Source of the DNA: Cognatiyoonia sp965661665
GTDB taxonomy: Bacteria > Pseudomonadota > Alphaproteobacteria > Rhodobacterales > Rhodobacteraceae
Direction of reading: 5' to 3'
NCBI RefSeq assembly: GCF_965661665.1
Contig: NZ_CBFIEO010000006.1
Location: 62,001-126,000, forward strand
DNA length: 64,000 nt
In this document: piece after piece, positions 51,533-59,170 of the stretch
Position numbering within the stretch: position 1 is the first letter of the stretch
Layout: each line of letters starts with the position of its first letter
Position numbers and translations under genes: made by a program
Notes under the pieces: model-generated
What the model saw: the letters and a program-made list of their open reading frames with translations, nothing else
The model's database searches: none
What the model was told of the DNA's origin: nothing

Positions 51533-52384
51533 ATGCCGGAACTGCCAGAGGTGGAAACTGTCCGCAAAGGGCTCCTCCCCGCGATGGAGGGGGCGGTGAT
51601 CGCGCAGGCGGATGTGAACCGCCCTGATCTGCGCTGGCCTTTCCCCGATCGGATGGCGGAGCGGCTGACAGGCGCGACCGTGAGGCAGTTGCGCCGTCGG
51701 TCGAAATACATCCTTGCTGATCTCAGCACCGATGAAACGCTCCTTATTCATCTGGGGATGTCGGGTCGTATGACCGTGTCCGGCGATCCGTTGGGACAGT
51801 TTCATCACAATCATCCTGCTGCGCAAAAGCACAATCATGTGGTGTTTCATATGGCCAACGGCACGCGCGTGACCTTCAACGACGCAAGGCGTTTTGGCGT
51901 GATGGACCTGATTCCGACCAAGGATCAGGACATCCATTGGTTACTCAAAGACATTGGCCCGGAACCGCTGGGCAATGATTTCCATGAGGCGCACCTGATT
52001 GAGCGTTTCAAAGGAAAGAACACGCCGGTGAAAACCGCCTTGCTAGACCAACGGATCGTCGCGGGCCTTGGCAATATATATGTGTGCGAGGTTCTGTTCC
52101 GCGCGGGTATCCACCCAGCTCGCAAGGCCAGTCGGATCAGTGCGGCGCGCGTGGCGTCGATGGTGCCGATCATCCGCGATGTGTTGAGCGAAGCGATCGA
52201 ATCTGGTGGCTCCTCCCTGCGCGATTACCGCCAAGCAGATGGGGAGTTGGGTTATTTCCAGCACGGCTTTCGCGTCTACGATCAAGAGGGCGAAACCTGC
52301 GCAACTCCCTCCTGTGGCAAGGAAATACGCCGAATCGTTCAATCTGGTCGGTCCTCCTTTTTCTGTCCGCAATGCCAAAGATAG
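51533..52384 (+). CDS. mutM: Formamidopyrimidine-DNA glycosylase
   Basis: Bifunctional glycosylase/lyase that removes 8-oxoguanine. 283 residues starting M-P-E-L-P-E-V-E-T, where the Pro after Met is the nucleophile; it has the N-terminal lysine in R-R-R-S-K-Y and a C-terminal zinc finger made by C-A-T-P-S-C and C-P-Q-C. Complete. Confidence 0.97.
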   Translation: MPELPEVETVRKGLLPAMEGAVIAQADVNRPDLRWPFPDRMAERLTGATVRQLRRRSKYILADLSTDETLLIHLGMSGRMTVSGDPLGQFHHNHPAAQKHNHVVFHMANGTRVTFNDARRFGVMDLIPTKDQDIHWLLKDIGPEPLGNDFHEAHLIERFKGKNTPVKTALLDQRIVAGLGNIYVCEVLFRAGIHPARKASRISAARVASMVPIIRDVLSEAIESGGSSLRDYRQADGELGYFQHGFRVYDQEGETCATPSCGKEIRRIVQSGRSSFFCPQCQR

Positions 52385-52446
52385 CTTGATCGCCGCCCCC
52401 GAATAGCGGCAGAAACCTTGCAACCGGGATTGCAAAAGGGTGCCTT

Positions 52447-53223
52447 ATGGCTTTCGAAACGCTCAAAGTGGCCACTGATGATCACGTCACAACGATCACC
52501 TTGGACCGCCCCGATGCGCTCAATGCGTTGAACCAACAGTTGCTTCAGGAGCTCTGCACCGCATTGGAAGAGGCGGATGCGTCTTACAAAACCCGCTGCA
52601 TTGTCATCACCGGATCGGAGAAGGCCTTTGCCGCTGGCGCCGACGTGACGGAGATGGCCGATCAAAGCTTTGTCGATATGTATCTGAGCGCGTTCTTTGA
52701 GCCTGAAATCATGCGCTTCAACCGCACCCGTAAGCCCATCATCGCGGCTGTTGCGGGCTACGCTTTGGGTGGTGGCTGTGAGTTGGCCATGATGTGCGAC
52801 TTTATTATTGCCGCCGATACCGCCAAGTTTGGCCAGCCGGAAGTGAACCTGGGCGTGATCGCCGGTTTGGGTGGGACACAACGGTTGAGCCGCTATGTCG
52901 GCAAATCAAAAGCGATGGATATGAACCTGACCGGGCGCTTCATGGACGCGGAGGAGGCGGAGCGGTCCGGCCTTGTTAGCCGGGTGGTACCAGCCAAGAA
53001 ACTTCGCGACGAAGCGCAGTTCGCGGCGGAGAAGATCGCGGAGAAATCACTGATCGCCACCATCGCCGCCAAGGATGCGGTGAACCGGTCTTATGAGACG
53101 ACGCTTGCGGAAGGTCTCAACTATGAGCGCCGCTTGTTTCAATCGCTCTTTTCTACCGCTGACCAGACAGAAGGCATGGCCGCTTTTAAGGAAAAGCGCG
53201 AAGCAAATTTCCGAGACCGCTAA
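52447..53223 (+). CDS. Enoyl-CoA hydratase
   Basis: 258-residue crotonase-fold enzyme with the oxyanion-hole segment A-F-A-A-G-A-D-V near 62-69 and the catalytic glutamates in G-G-G-C-E-L-A-M-M and G-Q-P-E-V-N-L-G. Hydrates trans-2-enoyl-CoA in beta-oxidation. No partner beta-oxidation genes are adjacent. Confidence 0.93.
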   Translation: MAFETLKVATDDHVTTITLDRPDALNALNQQLLQELCTALEEADASYKTRCIVITGSEKAFAAGADVTEMADQSFVDMYLSAFFEPEIMRFNRTRKPIIAAVAGYALGGGCELAMMCDFIIAADTAKFGQPEVNLGVIAGLGGTQRLSRYVGKSKAMDMNLTGRFMDAEEAERSGLVSRVVPAKKLRDEAQFAAEKIAEKSLIATIAAKDAVNRSYETTLAEGLNYERRLFQSLFSTADQTEGMAAFKEKREANFRDR

Positions 53224-53329
53224 AAAACACTTCCCTTTGAGCATTGAACGGGCTAAGCGGCATTCAACATGCGCGTGATGCCCGCTTTGGCAGATTCGGC
53301 CGGTACAGAACCCGGTGGGCCATCAGGCG

Positions 53330-53335
53330 TATAAT
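53330..53335 (+). promoter_or_regulatory. Likely -10 element of rpsT
   Basis: TATAAT, 36 bases before the rpsT ATG. No convincing -35 is visible at 16-18 bases, so this rests on the -10 alone. Confidence 0.4.
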
Positions 53336-53370
53336 TTGATTTTTGATGGACCCGAACGAAAGACACGAAC

Positions 53371-53634
53371 ATGGCAAACACAGCTCAATCCAAGAAACGC
53401 GCACGTCAGAACGAAGCCCGCTATGCGGTTAACAAACAGCGCCGCTCCCGCATTCGCACATTCCTGCGTGCGGTCGAAGAAGCCATCGCATCAGGCGACA
53501 AGGACGCAGCAGCGGCCGCTTTGAAAGCTGCTCAGCCAGAAATCATGCGTGGCGTGACCAAAGGCGTAATGCACAAGAACACAGCGGCGCGAAAAATGTC
53601 GCGCCTGGCTGCGCGCGTCAAAGCCATCGGATAG
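53371..53634 (+). CDS. rpsT: 30S ribosomal protein S20
   Basis: 87-residue basic protein binding 16S rRNA. It starts M-A-N-T-A-Q-S-K-K-R-A-R-Q and is rich in Lys, Arg and Ala. It ends with a strong terminator and is followed by the dnaA leader, the usual order in Rhodobacterales. Confidence 0.97.
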   Translation: MANTAQSKKRARQNEARYAVNKQRRSRIRTFLRAVEEAIASGDKDAAAAALKAAQPEIMRGVTKGVMHKNTAARKMSRLAARVKAIG

Positions 53635-53674
53635 TGATATTTCTGTCCCACAGCGGGACAGTCGCACAGAAAAG

Positions 53675-53702
53675 AGGCGGGTCAGCACGGCCCGCCTTTT
53701 TT
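53675..53702 (+). terminator. Rho-independent terminator of rpsT
   Basis: AGGCGGG pairs with CCCGCCT around TCAGCACGG, followed by a run of T. Confidence 0.92.
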
Positions 53703-54185
53703 GCATTTGCGGCATATCAAATAAGTTTTTGAGAAGTTTCAAAGGTCAAAGAGATTCTTTTTCTTCAAACACTGAGTCAAGTACGATGTTGTGTTGAAAG
53801 GTCCGCAAACCCCTTGTTAGGCTGATCCTGCGATTCACATCGTTCCGAGGGGATTTGAGGTGAGCTAGTCGGACATTTGGCCGGTTTTCTTCGGGAACTG
53901 AAACTGGCACAGGGGACGTTTGGCTATCACTTTCTACCGCTTGGGTGCTGCTCGCTTGTGTGATTTGGGAACTGAGTTTTGTTGGTAAGAGTAAGCCCCC
54001 ATCTGCGACTGTTGTGGCGTGATGTTAGCCCGCTGCGGGCTAACAGAGCGTTGCGATCTTGTTAGTTTGACAAGGACGTCCGCTGAGTTTTTGCGTCGGC
54101 GACGCAATATTTTCGCGGCTCGAAGCATGTGAGCGCAACGGCAAAAGCCGTGAGATGAAGCTATAGGACGGGGCAAGGGCAAAAG
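53703..54185. other. Gene-free region upstream of dnaA with two strong palindromes
   Basis: About 480 bases with no supported gene. It holds a near-perfect palindrome TGTTAGCCCGC-T-GCGGGCTAACA (54023-54045), TTGCGTCG-G-CGACGCAA (54091-54107) next to AT-rich AATATTTT, and a small ACGGC-AAAA-GCCGT hairpin (54138-54151). The place suggests dnaA control or an origin, but I found no clear DnaA box (TTATCCACA type), so an origin is not claimed. Confidence 0.5.
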
Positions 54186-55526
54186 ATGACGACTGCTGTT
54201 TGGGGCAATGTACTTAAAGCACTTAAATTGGGAATGAGTGCGAACAGTTACAAAAACTGGATTGCTCCATTGGAACTGAAATCGCTAGACGACCGCGTCG
54301 CGACATTCGAAGTTCCAACAGGGTTTATCGGAAACTACGTCGAACAGAACTTCGGCGATCAAATCATCTATCAACTCAACCGTCATGAACAGGACGTTCA
54401 GCGTCTGAGTTTTGATGTGCCAAAAGGCCCTCTTTCCGCGTCCGCGCCTAAGAAAGCCAAAGCGAAGGCAAAATCCGTCAAGGATGCTGACAGCAGCCCA
54501 ATCGACCCACGCTTTACCTTCGACAGCTTCGTTGTCGGTAAACCCAACGAACTGGCAAACGCTGCCGCCCGCCGCGTCGCTGAAGGTGGCCCTGTCACAT
54601 TCAACCCGCTGTTCCTTTATGGTGGCGTCGGCTTGGGCAAGACCCACCTGATGCATGCCATCGCCAACGACCTCCGCGCCCGCCAGCCAGAGGCGAATGT
54701 GCTTTACCTCTCAGCAGAGCAGTTCATGTACCGTTTCATTACCGCGCTGCGCGAGCGCAAGATGATGGACTTCAAACAGCTCTTCCGCTCCGTTGATGTA
54801 CTGATGGTCGACGATGTGCAGTTCATCGCGGGCAAAGACAGCACGCAGGAAGAGTTCTTTCACACGTTCAACGCGCTCGTGGATGCCAACAAGCAGATCA
54901 TCATCTCTGCCGACCGCGCACCGGGTGAGATCAAAGATCTCGAAGATCGTATTCGCTCCCGCCTGCAGTGTGGGCTGGTCGTGGACCTGCACCCAACGGA
55001 CTATGAATTGCGCCTCGGCGTGCTGCAGTCAAAGGTTGCGACACAGAAATCGCAGTACCCTGACCTTGTGATTGCGGACGGCGTTTTGGAATTCTTGGCG
55101 CATCGGATCACCTCCAACGTTCGCGTGCTTGAGGGCGCGCTGACCCGTCTTTTCGCCTTCGCAAGCCTCGTGGGTCGCGACATCACTCTGGAACTGACGC
55201 AAGACTGCTTGTCTGATGTCCTCAAAGCCTCTGATCGGAAGGTCACGGTTGAAGAAATCCAACGCAAGGTGAGCGAACATTTCAACATCCGCTTGTCTGA
55301 CATGATCGGGCCAAAGCGTCTGCGCACCTTTGCGCGTCCGCGCCAAATGGCGATGTATCTGGCGAAACAGATGACCAGTCGCTCCCTGCCAGAAATTGGC
55401 CGCCGCTTCGGGGGCCGTGACCACACAACTGTGCTCCACGGCGTTAAACGCATCGAGGAATTGATGGTCACTGACAGCCAGATTGCTGACGATGTGGAAC
55501 TGCTGCGTCGCGCGCTGGAAGAATAA
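54186..55526 (+). CDS. dnaA: Chromosomal replication initiator DnaA
   Basis: 446-residue AAA+ initiator: domain I with N-S-Y-K-N-W-I near 19, a short linker rich in Lys/Ala, Walker A G-V-G-L-G-K-T-H-L near 148, Walker B L-M-V-D-D-V-Q-F-I, and the C-terminal DNA-binding signature G-R-D-H-T-T-V-L-H. Followed by dnaN. Confidence 0.98.
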   Translation: MTTAVWGNVLKALKLGMSANSYKNWIAPLELKSLDDRVATFEVPTGFIGNYVEQNFGDQIIYQLNRHEQDVQRLSFDVPKGPLSASAPKKAKAKAKSVKDADSSPIDPRFTFDSFVVGKPNELANAAARRVAEGGPVTFNPLFLYGGVGLGKTHLMHAIANDLRARQPEANVLYLSAEQFMYRFITALRERKMMDFKQLFRSVDVLMVDDVQFIAGKDSTQEEFFHTFNALVDANKQIIISADRAPGEIKDLEDRIRSRLQCGLVVDLHPTDYELRLGVLQSKVATQKSQYPDLVIADGVLEFLAHRITSNVRVLEGALTRLFAFASLVGRDITLELTQDCLSDVLKASDRKVTVEEIQRKVSEHFNIRLSDMIGPKRLRTFARPRQMAMYLAKQMTSRSLPEIGRRFGGRDHTTVLHGVKRIEELMVTDSQIADDVELLRRALEE

Positions 55527-55590
55527 CAGCGCCGGGCGCTTGACCCTTCTGCTGCAGTCGCAGAAACTCTTTTTAAATAATGCTTGAGCC

Positions 55591-55619
55591 GGATGCAAAA
55601 ACAGGTAGTTTTTGCATCC
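55591..55619 (+). promoter_or_regulatory. Perfect hairpin in the dnaA-dnaN space
   Basis: GGATGCAAAAA pairs perfectly with TTTTTGCATCC around CAGGTAG, 37 bases before the dnaN ATG. The T-run is inside the right arm, so it may act as a terminator or leader structure. Confidence 0.65.
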
Positions 55620-55656
55620 CTGCGGCGTGAGCCCCAACCAGTCGGAGCGTGGGACG

Positions 55657-56775
55657 ATGAAGTTAAGTATTGAACGTGCAAGCCTTTTTAAGGGCGTGGC
55701 GCAAGCGCAATCCGTGGTCGAACGCCGCAACACGATCCCGATCCTCGCCAATGTGCTGATCGAGGCTGAAGGCGACACCGTTCAGTTCCGCGCGACCGAT
55801 CTCGATATCGAAGTGGTCGACCGCGCCGCTGCACAGGTGGAGCGGGCAGGGGCCACCACCGTCTCCGCCGTGACGCTCAATGAAATCGTCCGCAAGCTGC
55901 CCGATGGCGCGCTTGTCACGCTGACCGAAGATGGCGCCTCTGGCCGTCTGACTATTGAGGCGGGTCGCTCCAATTTCTCCCTCGCAACGCTGCCAAAGGA
56001 AGACTTCCCCGTGATGGCATCATCGGAGTACGCGGCGAACTTCTCTGCCCCCGCACCGGTGCTGCGCCGCTTGTTCGATAAGTCCAAGTTTGCGATTTCG
56101 ACGGAAGAGACACGCTATTATCTCAATGGAGTCTATATGCACGTCGCGGACAGTGATGGCGGCAAAGTTCTGCGCTGTGTGGCAACAGACGGCCACCGCT
56201 TGGCCCGCATTGATGCGGACCTGCCAGATGGCGCTGCGGATATGGCAGGCGTCATCGTGCCGCGCAAAACTGTCGGTGAACTGCGCAAGCTGCTCGATGA
56301 TGACGAAATGCAGATTGCTGTATCGGTGAGCGAGACTAAGGTGCGCTTTGCCACGCCGGATATCACGCTGACATCAAAAGTCATCGATGGTACGTTCCCG
56401 GATTACACCCGCGTGATCCCACAGGGAAACACCCGCAAGCTTGAGGTCGACGCGTCCGAATTCGCCAAAGCTGTGGACCGTGTGGCGACCGTTTCCTCCG
56501 AGCGCTCCCGCGCCGTGAAGCTGGCGTTGGAAGAAGACAAGCTCGTCCTGTCTGTCAACGCACCGGACAGCGGCGCGGCTGAGGAAGAATTGGCCGTTGC
56601 TTACGGTGATGAGCGGCTCGATATTGGCTTTAACGCCAAATACTTGCTCGAAATTGCCAGTCAGGTGGATCGTGAGAATGCGGTCTTCCTTTTTAACTCA
56701 TCCGGCGACCCGACATTGATGCGCGAAGGCAACGACACGAGCGCGGTATACGTGGTCATGCCGATGCGGGTCTGA
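55657..56775 (+). CDS. dnaN: DNA polymerase III beta subunit (sliding clamp)
   Basis: 372 residues starting M-K-L-S-I-E-R at the ATG 55657; the longer frame upstream is non-conserved. Three similar clamp domains are seen, with V-V-E-R-R-N-T-I-P-I-L-A-N near 22 and the C-terminal V-Y-V-V-M-P-M-R-V. Complete. Confidence 0.98.
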   Translation: MKLSIERASLFKGVAQAQSVVERRNTIPILANVLIEAEGDTVQFRATDLDIEVVDRAAAQVERAGATTVSAVTLNEIVRKLPDGALVTLTEDGASGRLTIEAGRSNFSLATLPKEDFPVMASSEYAANFSAPAPVLRRLFDKSKFAISTEETRYYLNGVYMHVADSDGGKVLRCVATDGHRLARIDADLPDGAADMAGVIVPRKTVGELRKLLDDDEMQIAVSVSETKVRFATPDITLTSKVIDGTFPDYTRVIPQGNTRKLEVDASEFAKAVDRVATVSSERSRAVKLALEEDKLVLSVNAPDSGAAEEELAVAYGDERLDIGFNAKYLLEIASQVDRENAVFLFNSSGDPTLMREGNDTSAVYVVMPMRV

Positions 56776-56807
56776 TCCCTTTCTTGCGACCGGCAGAGCC
56801 TCCGGCG

Positions 56808-56826
56808 GGGATATTTTTGGCAAGAG
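56808..56826 (+). repeat. Copy B of the dispersed gene-leader repeat
   Basis: GGGATATTTTTGGCAAGAG, identical to 9266-9284, following CCTCCGGCG. It ends 20 bases before the recF start. Confidence 0.75.
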
Positions 56827-56846
56827 GAAGGTAGTGGAGAGCGCTT

Positions 56847-57962
56847 TTGAACGGACTTGCGCTGACCTCTTTGACGTTGTCTCATTTTCGCTCGCACAAG
56901 CGTGTTGCGTTGACCTGCGACGCGCGTCCAGTCGCGATTTATGGGGCCAATGGCGCGGGCAAAACCAATTTGCTGGAGGCGGTGTCTTTGTTGTCACCTG
57001 GGCGCGGGCTGCGCCGCGCGGGGCCGGATGATCTGACCCGCAGGCCGGAGGCGCTGGGCTGGAAGGTCAAAGGTGTGTTGCATTCGCTGCATCAGATGCA
57101 TGAATTGGAAACGGGGGCCGAGGCGGGGCAATCGCGGCAGGTGCGCATTGATGACAAATCTGCTGCTCAGATCGCCTTGGGCCGAGTTGGGCGGATGGTT
57201 TGGCTGGTCCCGTCGATGGACCGTCTGTGGATCGAAGGGACCGACGGGCGGCGGCGGTTTCTCGACCGCGCCACGCTCAGTTTTCTGCCACATCATGCGG
57301 AGGCCGCGCTGACCTATGAAAAGGCGATGCGGGAGCGGAACCGTCTCTTGAAAGACATGGTGCGCGATGCTCATTGGTATGTCGCGCTAGAAAAACAGAT
57401 TGCGGAGGCAGGGGCGGAGATCACCCGCAACCGTCAATACGCCATTGCACAGCTGATGGCGGGCCAAGCGATGGCAGAGACCGCCTTTCCCCGTGCGGAA
57501 CTGCGCCTAACCAATGCCAATCCGATTGAGGGAGAGGGTGATGCGGAAATACTACGAGAGGCACTGCAAGACAGCCGCCCGCGCGACCTTGCTGCCGGAC
57601 GCACGTTAGTTGGCCCGCACCGCGCCGATATGGCGGCGGTGTTCACCGGCAAAGGGATGCCGGCCAAGGATTGCTCAACGGGGGAACAGAAGGCGCTCTT
57701 GATCAGTGTCATCCTCGCCAATGCCCGCGCGGTTGGGCGCGACTTTGGCGCGCCGCCGATCATCTTGTTGGATGAGGTTGCGGCCCATCTCGACGCAGGT
57801 CGCCGCGCCGCGCTTTATGATGAGATTTGCGCGCTGGGTGCACAGGCGTGGATGACAGGCACGGGGCCAGAGCTATTTGAAGAGCTGGGCGACCGCGCGC
57901 AATACATCGAAGTGAGCGAAGTGGACGGAGCCTCCGTCGCAGAACAAAGGACATCCCCATGA
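56847..57962 (+). CDS. recF: DNA replication and repair protein RecF
   Basis: 371-residue SMC-like ATPase that loads RecA at gaps. Walker A G-A-N-G-A-G-K-T-N near 34-42, signature C-S-T-G-E-Q-K-A-L-L near 275, and Walker B I-I-L-L-D-E-V-A-A-H. A TTG start is used; the 5' leader contains the repeat. The VOC remnant begins at its stop. Confidence 0.96.
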   Translation: MNGLALTSLTLSHFRSHKRVALTCDARPVAIYGANGAGKTNLLEAVSLLSPGRGLRRAGPDDLTRRPEALGWKVKGVLHSLHQMHELETGAEAGQSRQVRIDDKSAAQIALGRVGRMVWLVPSMDRLWIEGTDGRRRFLDRATLSFLPHHAEAALTYEKAMRERNRLLKDMVRDAHWYVALEKQIAEAGAEITRNRQYAIAQLMAGQAMAETAFPRAELRLTNANPIEGEGDAEILREALQDSRPRDLAAGRTLVGPHRADMAAVFTGKGMPAKDCSTGEQKALLISVILANARAVGRDFGAPPIILLDEVAAHLDAGRRAALYDEICALGAQAWMTGTGPELFEELGDRAQYIEVSEVDGASVAEQRTSP

Positions 57963-58389
57963 CCTCACAACGTGTGACCCTCATCACCCTGGGCGCGGCC
58001 GATCTGGACCGTTCGACCGCGTTCTACCGCGCGCTCGGGTGGGAGCCAAAAAGAGCACCTCTCTAAAGCGCTGTTCTATCAGATCAATGGCATGGCCCTG
58101 GGCCTTTTCGGGCTGGAGCACCTTGCTAAGGATCAAGGCCGCCCCGGAACGCCGCTGGGGATTGACGGATCAACCTTTGGCCAAAACTTCCCGACAGAGG
58201 CGGAGGTCGATGAAGCGTTCGAGGCAGCGCTAGCGGCGGGGGCCAGCACTCTAACGGCCGGAGAAGGTGTTTTGGGGCGGATAGTCCGGCTATTACGCCG
58301 ATCCTGACGGGCATGTGTGGGAAGTGGCCATAAACCCTTTCTGGCCGCTGAATGATGATGGAAGCCTGACCTTGCCGAATCCGGAGTAA
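57959..58389 (+). pseudogene. Broken VOC (glyoxalase-like) family gene
   Basis: The ATG overlaps the recF stop and opens T-L-G-A-A-D-L-D-R-S-T-A-F-Y-R-A-L-G-W-E-P, a normal VOC start. One extra A in the run near 58049-58053 shifts the frame. The sequence continues as A-L-F-Y-Q-I-N-G-M-A-L-G-L-F to about 58270, where one T is lost and a TAG replaces the expected Tyr codon. The C-terminal frame then reads G-Y-Y-A-D-P-D-G-H-V-W-E-V-A and L-P-N-P-E before the stop. Two frameshifts and one nonsense change in one 130-codon gene make error unlikely. Confidence 0.82.
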
Positions 58390-58470
58390 CACAAGCGGCC
58401 TGTTGCTTTCTGACGGGTTTGATACGCTGGCCCCATTCTTTCGCATCTTGACTCAAAAAGGCTTTCCTCC

Positions 58471-59091
58471 ATGTCCATCACACTCACACAGCTTGGCCTC
58501 TATTCCGGCGCCCTGCTCTTGTTGTTCATCACACCTGGGCCGGTTTGGGTTGCGGTGATTGCTCGCGCGGTGTCTGGTGGGGCAAAATCCGTGGTCCCTT
58601 TGGCCTTGGGCGTTGCTGTTGGGGACATCCTGTGGCCCTTGGTTGCCGTTTTTGGCGTCACCGCAATTGTTGCCATCTGGGCGGATTTCCTGATCGTTTT
58701 GCGCTATGCGGGTGCCTTGGTCCTGATCTTCATGGGGCTCGCCCTCATCCGTCATGCTGACAAGGATCTCTCCAAAGCCTCTGGCCTCTCCAAACGCGGG
58801 GCGTGGGCGAGTTTTGTGGCCGGATTGCTGGCCGTAACCGCCAATCCGAAGGCGAGCCTGTTTTACTTGGCGCTCCTGCCTACCTTCTTTGATTCCACAG
58901 TCATCACCGTGCTTGACATCGTGGCGATCTGCGTTGCGAGCTTTCTTGTTCCGCTCCTCGGCAACCTGACCTTGGCGCTTTTTGTGGGTCAGATACGGCA
59001 GTTCTTGAAAAGCCCGAAAGCGATTCGGCGGACCAATCTGACGGCGGGTACTGGGCTGATTGGCGTTGGTGGGGTGATCGCTGCATCCTGA
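58471..59091 (+). CDS. LysE family amino-acid exporter-like protein
   Basis: 206 residues with about six membrane helices and the family start L-L-F-I-T-P-G-P-V-W near 17-26. G-x-x-x-G-D near G-V-A-V-G-D and A-N-P-K-A near 131 are typical of RhtB/LysE exporters. Exported amino acid unknown. Confidence 0.88.
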   Translation: MSITLTQLGLYSGALLLLFITPGPVWVAVIARAVSGGAKSVVPLALGVAVGDILWPLVAVFGVTAIVAIWADFLIVLRYAGALVLIFMGLALIRHADKDLSKASGLSKRGAWASFVAGLLAVTANPKASLFYLALLPTFFDSTVITVLDIVAICVASFLVPLLGNLTLALFVGQIRQFLKSPKAIRRTNLTAGTGLIGVGGVIAAS

Positions 59092-59113
59092 CGCAAAATA
59101 TTGTGCCGTCAGC

Positions 59114-59142
59114 GTGACAATCCCCTGCGGATTCGCTATATT
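59114..59142 (+). promoter_or_regulatory. Sigma-70-type promoter of gyrB
   Basis: GTGACA, a 17-base spacer and TATATT, 29 bases before the gyrB ATG. An imperfect CTGACG...CGTCAG inverted repeat overlaps it upstream (about 59088-59112). Confidence 0.6.
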
Positions 59143-59170
59143 TTGCGGAAGATAACGCAGGAAAATCCGC

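Noticed and set aside
53703..54185. Replication origin with DnaA boxes
   Set aside because: Only weak matches to TTATCCACA were seen, so the region is listed as a leader with palindromes and not as oriC.
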